Source: Bacteroidota bacterium
GTDB taxonomy: Bacteria > Bacteroidota > Bacteroidia > AKYH767-A > JABDAW01
Reading direction: 5' to 3'
Assembly: GCA_023251595.1 (NCBI GenBank)
Contig: JAHEYM010000016.1
Span: 1 to 20,378, forward strand
Length of the DNA stretch: 20,378 nucleotides
Positions within the stretch are counted from its first letter, which is position 1. Each line of letters begins with the position of its first letter. The notes under the pieces were generated by a model that was not told the DNA's origin, ran no database searches, and was given only the letters and a program-made list of their open reading frames with translations. A program made the translations under genes and the position numbers. Positions 1 to 7,870 of the stretch are shown piece after piece.

Positions 1-465
1 GCGATGCAGGAAATAAAAAATAAATCGACAAGATTAATGCATTATCTTTTCCCTTTCACCATCCTGCTCATGTTGACGAGTAAATGGCTTTATCCCATCG
101 TTTTCAATGCCGGATTTTTAAAGAGCGCAAACGTTTTTAATATCTATTTATTACTAATTGTCTCGAGGATGGTTTTTCCGCAAACTTTATTGATCGGTAT
201 GAGAAGAACCGGAATCCTTCTTTTTGCCTCAGCCACAGAAATATTAATCGCGGTAATTCTTGGGCTTATTCTTATCAGACCATTCGGAATAAACGGCGTA
301 GCTTATGCTTCCGTCATTGCATTCTTTTGCGAGAAATTAATTCTGATCGGATATAATTATATATTTCTGAAAATAAATCCGAAAGAATATATTTCTATAC
401 GACCTCTCGTCTTGTATAGTACGCTGCTATCGGGAATATTTATTCTGGTGAAATTTATTTTATAG
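1..465 (+). CDS. Polysaccharide flippase (Wzx/MATE-like), 3' fragment
   Basis: This is the C-terminal part of an integral inner-membrane protein; the reading frame is open to the window edge, so the real start lies upstream and the ATG at position 4 is probably internal. The visible ~154 residues are almost entirely hydrophobic segments separated by short basic loops, about five membrane helices (roughly residues 13-33, 42-62, 70-90, 98-118 and 132-152). A segment reading RPFGINGVAYASVIAFF resembles the C-terminal half of oligosaccharide flippases (Wzx/RfbX, polysaccharide biosynthesis C-terminal domain), where a 'G..GaA.a..i' pattern is common. Such proteins move lipid-linked O-antigen or capsule units across the inner membrane. 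The stop codon overlaps the 3' end of the convergent OmpA-type gene by 11 bases. Family assignment is by eye; another MATE-superfamily exporter is possible. Confidence 0.7.
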   Translation, partial: AMQEIKNKSTRLMHYLFPFTILLMLTSKWLYPIVFNAGFLKSANVFNIYLLLIVSRMVFPQTLLIGMRRTGILLFASATEILIAVILGLILIRPFGINGVAYASVIAFFCEKLILIGYNYIFLKINPKEYISIRPLVLYSTLLSGIFILVKFIL

Positions 466-1339
466 TATTCTCGAGGACTTTAATCTCGACCCTCCTGTTC
501 ATATCGCGATCTGCTTCCGTCCATTCATTAATTACAAGCGGGCGAAGATGTCCGAAACCACGATAAGAAAGTCTTTCCTTCTCTATCCCATTTTTTAAAA
601 GATAATCGTAAACATAGCCGGCCCGATTAACCGATAAATTATTATCCTTCGAATCATAATCATATCCATCGCCTACATCCTGACAACAGATATGACCCTG
701 AATTTCTATTTTCAATCCGGGATTTTCTTTCAGAATTTTTGCAAGTTTCGCCATAGAAGGAATTGAACTCTCGGTTAAAGTGTGCCGACCAGGAAGAAAA
801 TGCATGCCGGGTAAGACCAACGACTCACCTGCTTTCAGATTAATCAGTTCTTCTGTTGCAACTGCTTTTGGTGCAATAATTTTGTCAGGCGCTTTCGTTA
901 ACGCCCGTTCCATCGGCACTTCCTGTTTGCGGGTCAGGGCAATTTCAACAACACGATGAAAAGGATCACCGGTTTCCAGTGCACCTTTTTTTCCTTTCCC
1001 AACACAAGAAGAAATCTGATTTTGTTGAAAATCATGGTAGAGAAACCATGCTTTCGCCTTCTCTGCCCTTAGTGACGATAATGTTTGATTGTATTCATCA
1101 CTCCCGAGATGATCGGTGTATCCAAAAATCGCAAGTTCAATCCCTTGATGTGGACCATAGATTTTCATAGCAGAATCAAGGGTTTTGAGACTCTGCTGAT
1201 CCAATTCCGATTCATTTGTCGGATAAAATATCCGAATCGTGTCTGCCGATTGCAAAACGCGGTTATCCGACTGCCCCTCAACACAGTTTGCGCCGATCAG
1301 AAAAATAGCAAAACACAAAAGCGGAATAGTTCGGATCAT
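455..1339 (-). CDS. Secreted protein with two OmpA-like domains
   Basis: A 294-residue exported protein. Residues 1-23 form a signal peptide (basic start, hydrophobic core, likely cleavage near VEGQ/S); the Cys at 19 is preceded by Asn, so a lipobox is unlikely. Two OmpA-like peptidoglycan-binding domains follow. The first (about 34-136) has GYTD at 73-76 and LSSLRA at 87-92, the usual Asp/Arg pair that grips diaminopimelate. The second (about 178-290) has GHICC in place of GHTD, then LSVNRA at 235-240 and the family-ending NRRVEIKVL. A linker of about 40 residues rich in Lys, Ala and Pro joins them. No beta-barrel or TPR region is present, so it is probably a periplasmic wall-binding protein rather than a porin. 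The gene is convergent with the flippase, and its start lies 106 bases from the divergent T9SS gene. The ATG chosen is the only one giving the signal peptide. Confidence 0.8.
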   Translation of the reverse strand: MIRTIPLLCFAIFLIGANCVEGQSDNRVLQSADTIRIFYPTNESELDQQSLKTLDSAMKIYGPHQGIELAIFGYTDHLGSDEYNQTLSSLRAEKAKAWFLYHDFQQNQISSCVGKGKKGALETGDPFHRVVEIALTRKQEVPMERALTKAPDKIIAPKAVATEELINLKAGESLVLPGMHFLPGRHTLTESSIPSMAKLAKILKENPGLKIEIQGHICCQDVGDGYDYDSKDNNLSVNRAGYVYDYLLKNGIEKERLSYRGFGHLRPLVINEWTEADRDMNRRVEIKVLENTIK

Positions 1340-1373
1340 CTACGGAGAGAATAACGGTAAAATTCGACAATAA

Positions 1374-1407
1374 TTTGCTCTAATGTAGAATCTTATTAGT
1401 ATAATTG
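1374..1407 (+). promoter_or_regulatory. Possible Bacteroidota promoter for the Asp-box gene
   Basis: A TTTG at 1374-1377 (-33-like) is followed after 22 bases by TATAATTG at 1400-1407, one mismatch from the TAnnTTTG -7 consensus of Bacteroidota. It would start transcription near 1414, about 30 bases before the ATG at 1446. The spacer is a little longer than the usual 19-21, so this is a modest prediction. Confidence 0.35.
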
Positions 1408-1445
1408 CATTCTGAAATTTCAAAACCACTTAAATATCCAGCTAA

Positions 1446-3440
1446 ATGAAAAAACTATTACTATTCGCATTTGCTGCAAGCGTTGGTACAGCCTCGTTCG
1501 CGCAAAACACAAACTTCAACCACCCTGTAGCTTTCAAGCCAAAACCAGGGTTTGTTATTGACCGCGATCAAAAAATTCCCGCGATTCCTTTCAACGTCAG
1601 ACGGAATTCAAATCCACCTCATTCGGCATCAGTTGCAGGATTTCTCGATATAGGTCAAATGACCAATGCATTCGGAATGGCTTTCGGTGCAAGAACTGCT
1701 ATTTGGGCTGATCAGAGAATTGGTACGGTTGCAGTCGTTCATCGTATCGCAGTAAACGTTAATACGGGTACTAGCGGCGATCTTAGATTCGACGTTTCTA
1801 AAGATCGTGGTTGGACATGGACCGACAACCTCGGACCACTGTTCTCTGCAAATGGAGATCCTCAAGGAACTCCTTTTTCTGTAGCTCGTTATCCACAAGG
1901 TGGAATTTATAATCCAACCGGAAATACGATTCCTGACAGTGCAACTGTAGTTTATTATGCACCAACACGTGATCTTTCCAATCCAGGACCTAATTCTGCA
2001 GATTGGGGTGGCCATTGCTATGGAGTACAACAGATCAGTACACTAAATCCCGCTACAATGCACCAAACCTCTTCAACACTTCCGAACGGCTTCCTCATCC
2101 CAACAGGTTTTACAATGGATCAGAATGGTGTTTGCTGGGGGATTGATCCTGCAAATGACCAATCTACAGGTTATTACACCAACAATATGTGGTTGGCAAA
2201 AGGTGTTTGGAATTCAGTAACACGCGATATGGATTGGACAGAAACGATGGTTCCTTTTAATGTCGATATGGATAATCTTGGGACTCCAAATATGGCAACC
2301 GCAAATGTCGGCTTTTCTCCAAATGGTCAGGTAGGGTATTTGGTCGTAATCGGTCATAATGGTTTTGATGCCGCTGCAGGTGGTGAGCCCGATTCAATGT
2401 ATGTTGCGATGGTTTCAAAATCTATCGATGGCGGTACGACCTGGGATGCTCCTCGTATGATTCAACTCGACAATATGAACCCGCTTATGAACAGTATTTC
2501 TGCTAATGGTAAGTACACGGCAGGTTTTAATGTGGATGTGATTGTTGACGGAGCTGGTAAATGCCACTTCATCATGCCAATGGGCGTGGATCTCATGGGT
2601 ACAGCAACTCCACAAGGGTGGGCAATTCCTACCGCTCCCGGAGAATGGTCTATGGTTGATATCTTCACAACAGATGGTGATCAGACCTGGAGAGGACAAG
2701 TGATCGGTTTCCCTGAAACATATAATGCCGATTTCGGCGATGGCTCTACCGCTAATCCTACAATTTCTGAAGGTGGTCGCGGACAAGCATCTGAAACATG
2801 GGACGGAACAAAATTATTCTTCACTTATTTTGATACAGATACCGTTGACTTCCCAACTGTTGGAAACTTAAACCCTAACATGATCACAGTTGGTTATAAC
2901 ACGACAACAAACAGATGGACTGCTCCGGTGAACTACACAAAGGGTTCTCAGGCAGACGGTCTTTGTACTTTTGGCGGTGTTTCTCAATACGTGTTCGACA
3001 GTGCAGGTGTGTATACAATTCCTGCAATCGTTGACCAGTTGTCTTCACCTGTAAACACAGGAACACAAACTCAAATCTTCTATCTGCAAGGTCTTACAAT
3101 GGCTGATGCTGATTTCAGTGTAACTGATAATAGCGTTTTACTAAACCTCTACGGAACAGGTATCAGAAACCTTAATCCGGTGTCATTCACACTTGGTCAG
3201 AACTACCCAAACCCATTCAACAAAACTTCTTCATTCGATCTGACTTTGAAGAAAAATTCAAATGTTGAATTCACGGTTTCTGATGTAGTTGGTAAAGTAT
3301 TGGTCAATAATCAAATGAATAATCTTTCTGCCGGTAAAAATCAAATCACTGTTGATGCAACAACTTTTAGCGCAGGTGTCTATTTCTATAGTGTAACTGT
3401 AGATGGACAAAAAGTTACCCGTAAGATGATTGTACAATAA
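1446..3440 (+). CDS. T9SS-exported Asp-box (sialidase-fold-like) protein
   Basis: A 664-residue secreted protein of unknown activity. Residues 1-20 are a clear signal peptide ending in SFAQ. The body carries two Asp-box motifs (S-x-D-x-G-x-x-W): SKDRGWTW at 118-125 and SIDGGTTW at 326-333. These mark beta-propellers of the sialidase/BNR type but do not by themselves show enzyme activity, and I see no arginine triad I could assign. The last ~90 residues (about 575-664) are a T9SS type A sorting domain: YPNPF, then VEFTVSDVVGKVL, then SAGVYFYSVTVDGQKVTRKMIVQ. This domain directs passage through the type IX secretion pore and usually attachment to the cell surface. The gene stands alone, with its own likely promoter and a strong terminator 20 bases after the stop. 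The ATG used gives the signal peptide directly. Confidence 0.85.
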   Translation: MKKLLLFAFAASVGTASFAQNTNFNHPVAFKPKPGFVIDRDQKIPAIPFNVRRNSNPPHSASVAGFLDIGQMTNAFGMAFGARTAIWADQRIGTVAVVHRIAVNVNTGTSGDLRFDVSKDRGWTWTDNLGPLFSANGDPQGTPFSVARYPQGGIYNPTGNTIPDSATVVYYAPTRDLSNPGPNSADWGGHCYGVQQISTLNPATMHQTSSTLPNGFLIPTGFTMDQNGVCWGIDPANDQSTGYYTNNMWLAKGVWNSVTRDMDWTETMVPFNVDMDNLGTPNMATANVGFSPNGQVGYLVVIGHNGFDAAAGGEPDSMYVAMVSKSIDGGTTWDAPRMIQLDNMNPLMNSISANGKYTAGFNVDVIVDGAGKCHFIMPMGVDLMGTATPQGWAIPTAPGEWSMVDIFTTDGDQTWRGQVIGFPETYNADFGDGSTANPTISEGGRGQASETWDGTKLFFTYFDTDTVDFPTVGNLNPNMITVGYNTTTNRWTAPVNYTKGSQADGLCTFGGVSQYVFDSAGVYTIPAIVDQLSSPVNTGTQTQIFYLQGLTMADADFSVTDNSVLLNLYGTGIRNLNPVSFTLGQNYPNPFNKTSSFDLTLKKNSNVEFTVSDVVGKVLVNNQMNNLSAGKNQITVDATTFSAGVYFYSVTVDGQKVTRKMIVQ

Positions 3441-3460
3441 GGTTAATCTTTCTTTCATGA

Positions 3461-3500
3461 AAAAGAGGCTGTCTCGTTCGAGGCAGCCTCTTTTGTTTAT
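3461..3500 (+). terminator. Rho-independent terminator after Asp-box gene
   Basis: A 15-base-pair stem (3461-3475 with 3480-3494) closes a four-base loop GTTC, with one G-T pair. The arms begin with AAAAGAGG and end with CCTCTTTT, so the + transcript ends in a U-rich tail (TTTTGTTTAT). The A-rich 5' arm means it could also work on transcripts arriving from the other side. Confidence 0.85.
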
Positions 3501-3662
3501 CCTCCCCCAACCCCTTACAGCGGGGGATAATCGGGTTCATATCTTTTTGCTGAAAGATATGAATGGAAAACGAAAACACTCTTCTGAAGCACAACAATTA
3601 ATATTCTTTTCCTGACCAGGAAAAGAATCCGAATCTCCCCCTTTGGAGGGGGCAGGGGGAGG
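3501..3662. repeat. Inverted-repeat-bounded intergenic element, 162 bases
   Basis: The ends of this stretch match each other in inverted orientation: 3501-3538 against 3625-3662 agree at about 29 of 38 positions by hand alignment, starting with a perfect CCTCCCCC/GGGGGAGG pair (10 bases if the flanking AT is counted). Inside are two separate hairpins: an 11-bp stem at 3536-3546/3553-3563 with loop TTGCTG, and a 12-bp stem at 3603-3614/3617-3628 with only AC between the arms. It has no credible coding frame. The layout is that of a non-autonomous, structured dispersed repeat (MITE- or REP-like). I see no clear target-site duplication, and whether other copies exist cannot be known from one window. 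Confidence 0.6.
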
Positions 3663-3692
3663 ATTGCACGATCTTATGTATCCGAATCCCAC

Positions 3693-3722
3693 AAAAAAAA
3701 GCCCCCGATCTTTCGGAGGCTT
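3693..3722 (-). terminator. Rho-independent terminator of the second T9SS gene
   Basis: Read on the - strand, an 8-bp stem (GCCTCCGA pairing with UCGGGGGC, one G-U pair) with a four-base loop is followed at once by eight T residues (3693-3700). It lies 26 bases after the stop codon of the - strand T9SS gene, the expected place for its intrinsic terminator. Confidence 0.85.
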
Positions 3723-3748
3723 CTCTCATTCAACTTATTAAAAACCTT

Positions 3749-5389
3749 TTAGTGTTGCACCACCAATCTCTTTGTTTGAACTCCATCATTTGTTGTTAAA
3801 GAACAAACGTAAAGCCCGTTATTCAGCGTGGACAAATCGAATGGAATTTGATGAAGACCTGCTTCAACAGTGCCATCTGCAAGAATCGCTACCACTTCAC
3901 CCAAAGTATTATAAATAACAAGTTTCACATTTGCTGTTTGCTGCATTTTGAAACTGATATTCACAAATTCTTTTCCGGGATTCGGGTAAAGACCCATTTC
4001 ATAAAAATCGGTGGCACTCATATCATCCACAGAAACACCAACTGAGTTCTCAGAATCAAAAAGCGTAACGCCATTAACTGAGTTCAGTCCCCAATTCCAG
4101 GTATAGCAGGATAAATTACTCACTTCATTCGGAGCTATCTGAGGATACGGATTCTGGAGATGTGTATAATCGTCATTATATTCAGGAACATTATTCGCCC
4201 AAATATTCGGATTTATATTATAGTTATTGTAATAAGCATTGAGGTATCCGGTAGTCGAATCAAAACAACTCACCCAAAATTGGTTATAGTAATTTCTGAT
4301 GCAGGGTTGCTTCGCATTAGAACTTGTGTTGTTCATAATATTGGTCTGAGTCCAGTAGTTGGAAGTAGATGAAGTTGAATTGTAATATCCTAATACATCA
4401 TTATCATTGGCATTTCTACGACGCTCAAATAGAACTACTGCCACCAAACCGGAACTATCGCCGAGCTGACCATTATTTTGAACAGCTATCGAAGGATTTC
4501 TGCACATATTGTTTACGGTCACATCAGTTTGTCCAAGCAGGAACGGCGTAGAGAAAGCGCCGTTTGCGAAAACATTAGTATGAGAAACACCAATATCTCC
4601 CTCAGTCGACGCTGCAGTTGCAAATTCCTCCCATGCAACGAAGTAAAGTCCGTTTGCATACAACTGAGAGTATGCGTAAGAAATATCGACTCTTCGAATC
4701 TTTACTGAAGCAGATGAAGTCACCACATGACGGTTTGCAAACGCGACACCACCATCCATCGATTCCAAACAAACCAGAGAATCCGCTGTGGCACTGCTTT
4801 TAGAGTAAGCGAAAGCAACACTGAATGGATTTGCATTCGTCGCGATATTATATCTGTCAGTTGCCAACGCAACATGATATACCGGATTTGTAGAATTGTT
4901 CTCCGTAAAAGGAGTACCAATGATCCCGCCCAGGTTTCCATCAATTTTGTCGACCGTCGTAAAATATTGATTCGATGCATTTTTATAAACCGAAGCGACG
5001 AACACTACAACTCCATTTGTGTCCGAATCGGTCGTTCCGATAGATATATCATAATACGTATATCCGGCGTGATTTACAACCATAAGATCCGACCAGTGGT
5101 AACCGCCATCGCGCGACAATCGAACGGTATAGCCCGAACCCGCAGCACTCGAATCGGTAAACGCAACATATTCCCAACCAATGGGACCAGAGGCAACACG
5201 CGCATTTCTTTGATTGTGAGTTGCATCAACTTTGACTGTAACATCACCACTCCATTGTACATCAGGTCTTGTCGGACCAATGCGTGCATTGTGCCCGCTG
5301 CCTTTACTGTTTGGATTCCCTGCATAAGACATCGCAGAAATAACAGATAACAGCATTGTTAATTTAATCAGTTGGTAGAGATTTTTCAT
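3749..5389 (-). CDS. T9SS-exported Asp-box protein, second copy type
   Basis: A 546-residue secreted protein of unknown activity. I place the start at the ATG at 5387-5389 because it gives a clean signal peptide (MKNLYQLIKL then a hydrophobic core, cleavage near MSYA/G) and leaves room for the promoter at 5438-5468; the longer frame adds 17 residues without purpose. Asp boxes occur at about 92-99 (SRDGGYHW) and, degenerate, at 210-217 (SMDGGVAF), suggesting a BNR/sialidase-like propeller. The middle is rich in Asn, Ser, Thr and Tyr, as is common for Bacteroidota surface proteins. The last ~85 residues are a T9SS type A sorting domain, with GLYPNPGKEFVNISF, then VKLVIYNTLGEVV and a final KRLVVQH. 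It is convergent with the other Asp-box gene. The two share architecture, but I cannot align their bodies by eye. Confidence 0.85.
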   Translation of the reverse strand: MKNLYQLIKLTMLLSVISAMSYAGNPNSKGSGHNARIGPTRPDVQWSGDVTVKVDATHNQRNARVASGPIGWEYVAFTDSSAAGSGYTVRLSRDGGYHWSDLMVVNHAGYTYYDISIGTTDSDTNGVVVFVASVYKNASNQYFTTVDKIDGNLGGIIGTPFTENNSTNPVYHVALATDRYNIATNANPFSVAFAYSKSSATADSLVCLESMDGGVAFANRHVVTSSASVKIRRVDISYAYSQLYANGLYFVAWEEFATAASTEGDIGVSHTNVFANGAFSTPFLLGQTDVTVNNMCRNPSIAVQNNGQLGDSSGLVAVVLFERRRNANDNDVLGYYNSTSSTSNYWTQTNIMNNTSSNAKQPCIRNYYNQFWVSCFDSTTGYLNAYYNNYNINPNIWANNVPEYNDDYTHLQNPYPQIAPNEVSNLSCYTWNWGLNSVNGVTLFDSENSVGVSVDDMSATDFYEMGLYPNPGKEFVNISFKMQQTANVKLVIYNTLGEVVAILADGTVEAGLHQIPFDLSTLNNGLYVCSLTTNDGVQTKRLVVQH

Positions 5390-5437
5390 ATTTTTAAGAT
5401 TTAAGGTTAATATTATTAAGTCTGTTTGAAGGGGCAG

Positions 5438-5468
5438 CAAAGTTAGAGAAAGTTTCTTGAAGTCGAAA
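5438..5468 (-). promoter_or_regulatory. Predicted promoter of the - strand T9SS gene
   Basis: On the - strand, TTTC (5465-5468, 3 of 4 to the -33 TTTG) is followed by 19 bases and then TAACTTTG (5438-5445), an exact match to the Bacteroidota -7 consensus TAnnTTTG. Transcription would start near 5431, giving a leader of about 42 bases before the ATG at 5389. Confidence 0.6.
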
Positions 5469-5484
5469 TACCCTTTACTATTCG

Positions 5485-5492
5485 TACTTTTG
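5485..5492 (+). promoter_or_regulatory. Predicted -7 box of the patatin-barrel gene
   Basis: TACTTTTG matches TAnnTTTG exactly and lies about 45 bases before the ATG at 5538. No good TTTG is found at the ideal distance upstream (only TTGA at 5457-5460), so the -33 element is weak. The box sits inside the longer TTG-started reading frame, which supports the shorter start. Confidence 0.45.
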
Positions 5493-5537
5493 TGCTCGCC
5501 GGGAATAAACTCCCCTTTTTCACGAAATGCTGAAGAA

Positions 5538-7865
5538 ATGAAATACCGTTTTATTACCCTCCTTCGCCCACTCTTTCCCTCACTCTTTCTCTTTCTGTTT
5601 CTCTTTCTGTTTCAGAGTAATGCGGTAGAAGCACAAAAAGTCGGGTTGGTTCTGAGCGGCGGCGGTGCGCGTGGTTTATCACATATAGGTGTTATCAAGG
5701 CATTGGAGGAAGAAGGAATTCCTATCGACTACATCACAGGAACAAGCATGGGTTCGCTCATCGGTGCGATGTATGCAACAGGTATGTCGGCTGCGGAGAT
5801 GGAAACGCTGGTTGAAAGCGATAGTTTCTATCAATGGGCAAACGGCATCATCCCCAAAAATCTCACCTACTATTTCAAAAAAAGAGATGACAACGCTTCC
5901 TGGATCACGCTGAAATTCAGAAAAGATTCTGTTTGGTCAACCTCCCTTCCTAATAGCATCATCAATTCTATTCCTATGGAGTTCGCTTTGATGGAGAGGA
6001 CAGGCGCGCAGAGTGCAGGTGCGGGATATAAATTCGACAGTCTTTTTGTTCCTTACCGTTGTGTTGCTGCCGATATCGATCAGAAGTCGCAGGTAATATT
6101 CGATCATGGCGATTTGGGTGAAGCGGTCCGTGCCTCTATGGCTTATCCGTTCTATTTTAATCCTGTATATTTCGAGAACAGAGTTTTATTTGATGGGGGA
6201 TTATATAATAATTTCCCCGCCGATGTGATGCTCGCTCAATTCAATCCCGATTATGTGATCGGTGTTGATGCGAGTAATGATCCGAACGACTATTCGAATA
6301 TCGATCGCGAAAATATCATCGAACAGGTAAAGACCATGGTGATGCGTAAAACGCAATATTCTATTTTTTGCGATAATGCCGTGATGATCGAACCGGTGAT
6401 CGGAAGAGTTGGATTATTGGATCTCGATAATATCCCCGCTGTGATCAACTCGGGATATATTGCCGCGAAAGCAAAAATTGTTCAAATTAAAAGAGCTGTT
6501 GTCAGAAAAGTTTCGCGCGAAGCAATGAGTAAAAAGAGAGAAATATATAAAAATAAACTTCCTGCAGTTCAGATTTCTGATATTCGTGTAGAAGGATTGA
6601 ATTCTAAACAATCTTTTTTTGTGCGCAAGTTTCTTATGCCTAAAAGAGAAAATCTTTCCATCGAAAAATTAAAAAAGAATTATTATAAATTAATTGCCGA
6701 CGACAACGTGAAGACTATTTTTCCAAAACTCTTTTATCACCCTGAAACGGGACTCTTCGATCTGCAATTAAGAATGAAAAGAGAACGTGATCTGATGACC
6801 CAGTTCGGTGGAAATTTTTCTTCACGACCCATCAACGAAGCATTCGTCGGATTGCAATATAATGTGTGGGAAAAGAATTCATTGGTATTAAATGCAAATT
6901 CTTATTTCGGTAAATTGTATAATTCGGGTCAGATAAAAGCAAGGATAGACCCTGCCTCACGTCTGCCTTATTATATAGAAGCTGTTGCTACGATAAACGG
7001 ATGGGATTTTTTCAAAAGCAGCACAACATTTTTTGAGGATATTAAACCCTCCTATCTCACACAGACAGACCGCGCATTATCTGTCAATCTCGGATTTCCC
7101 GGATCGAACAAAGAAAAATTATATATTGGAAATTCATTGATATCAATATCCGACGATTATTATCAAACCACGCAGTTCGAACATGGCGACACGACAGACC
7201 GTACTACGTTTTTCGGGTATTCGCCCTATTTTGTCTTCGAACATAATTCGCTCAACAGAAAACAATATCCTTCTTCGGGTGCTTTATTTCGGGTAAACCT
7301 GCGATTTGTAACAGGAGATGAACATAATCTGCCGGGTTCTACCGCCATCGACCGAACCGAAACTTTTCGTCCCCAGCAATATTTCAAAGCTCATTTTGTA
7401 TATGATAATTATTTCAAGCAACGTGGACATATCCGCTTAGGATTTTATGGTGAAGCAGTCGCGTCAAATCAGAAGTTTTCAAATAACTATATAGCTACAT
7501 CTTTCTCCGCAAGTGCATTTCAACCCACACCCGAAAGTCAGACTTTTTTTATGAGTCAATACAGGGCACATAATTATGGTGCCGCAGGTTTGAAATATAT
7601 CCTCGCTTTAAGATATAACATCGATTTCCGGTTGGAAGGGTATGTATTTCAACCTCTACGTCCGATTATCGCACAGGCCGATCTTCACCCGACATACGGA
7701 AAAGCATTCGATGGAAGAGTTTTTATGGGTACCGTCGCCGCGGTTTATTCAACGCCCATCGGACCGGTCAGTCTTAGTCTGAACTGGTATGATCAAAAAG
7801 AAAATCCCTTTAGTCTGATGTTCCATTTCGGATATATTTTATTTAATCAGAAAGCGATAGATTGA
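5538..7865 (+). CDS. Patatin-like phospholipase with POTRA and Omp85-type barrel
   Basis: Predicted outer-membrane lipolytic enzyme of the patatin-plus-barrel type (PlpD-like, type Vd autotransporter), 775 residues; PlpD itself is of similar size. I chose the ATG at 5538 rather than the upstream TTG because it gives a signal peptide (about 1-33, with a Leu/Phe-only core, ending VEAQ) and falls after the likely promoter. The patatin domain (about 34-320) has the oxyanion loop GGGARG at 41-46, the nucleophile elbow GTSMG at 68-72 (Ser70) and the partner Asp in DGG at 219-221, so the Ser-Asp dyad is intact. A POTRA-like segment follows (about 344-413, beginning ISDIRVEGL). The rest is a surface-antigen/Omp85 beta-barrel of alternating, aromatic-rich strands. 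It should hydrolyse phospholipid acyl esters; whether the lipase stays attached, is released or acts in the periplasm is not shown. Its stop is 5 bases from the convergent DUF3467 stop. Confidence 0.88.
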   Translation: MKYRFITLLRPLFPSLFLFLFLFLFQSNAVEAQKVGLVLSGGGARGLSHIGVIKALEEEGIPIDYITGTSMGSLIGAMYATGMSAAEMETLVESDSFYQWANGIIPKNLTYYFKKRDDNASWITLKFRKDSVWSTSLPNSIINSIPMEFALMERTGAQSAGAGYKFDSLFVPYRCVAADIDQKSQVIFDHGDLGEAVRASMAYPFYFNPVYFENRVLFDGGLYNNFPADVMLAQFNPDYVIGVDASNDPNDYSNIDRENIIEQVKTMVMRKTQYSIFCDNAVMIEPVIGRVGLLDLDNIPAVINSGYIAAKAKIVQIKRAVVRKVSREAMSKKREIYKNKLPAVQISDIRVEGLNSKQSFFVRKFLMPKRENLSIEKLKKNYYKLIADDNVKTIFPKLFYHPETGLFDLQLRMKRERDLMTQFGGNFSSRPINEAFVGLQYNVWEKNSLVLNANSYFGKLYNSGQIKARIDPASRLPYYIEAVATINGWDFFKSSTTFFEDIKPSYLTQTDRALSVNLGFPGSNKEKLYIGNSLISISDDYYQTTQFEHGDTTDRTTFFGYSPYFVFEHNSLNRKQYPSSGALFRVNLRFVTGDEHNLPGSTAIDRTETFRPQQYFKAHFVYDNYFKQRGHIRLGFYGEAVASNQKFSNNYIATSFSASAFQPTPESQTFFMSQYRAHNYGAAGLKYILALRYNIDFRLEGYVFQPLRPIIAQADLHPTYGKAFDGRVFMGTVAAVYSTPIGPVSLSLNWYDQKENPFSLMFHFGYILFNQKAID
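5589..5612 (+). repeat. 12-base tandem duplication in signal peptide
   Basis: The unit CTCTTTCTGTTT occurs twice in direct succession and encodes LFLF twice inside the hydrophobic core of the phospholipase signal peptide. The unit is a multiple of three, so copy-number change would lengthen or shorten the core without a frameshift. Confidence 0.8.
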
Positions 7866-7870
7866 GGGGT

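Noticed and set aside
1278..1289. Lipoprotein signal in the double-OmpA protein (Cys19)
   Set aside because: The residue before Cys is Asn, which does not fit a lipobox; ordinary signal peptidase cleavage a few residues later fits better.
3415..3615. Two ~60-codon frames in the gap between the T9SS genes
   Set aside because: They run through the terminator and inverted repeats on both strands; low-complexity products without family resemblance.
3501..3662. Insertion sequence
   Set aside because: It has inverted ends but no transposase frame and no clear target duplication, so it is kept only as a repeat element.
4727..5350. 207-codon open frame on the + strand opposite the second T9SS gene
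   Set aside because: It is antisense to a well-supported gene; the product is rich in Arg, Ile and Cys with no recognisable fold, as expected from reading the complement of Asn/Ser/Thr-rich coding sequence.
5457..5537. TTG start for the patatin gene, 27 codons upstream
   Set aside because: It would put a promoter-like TACTTTTG inside the gene and precede a second hydrophobic segment; the ATG at 5538 gives a normal signal peptide.
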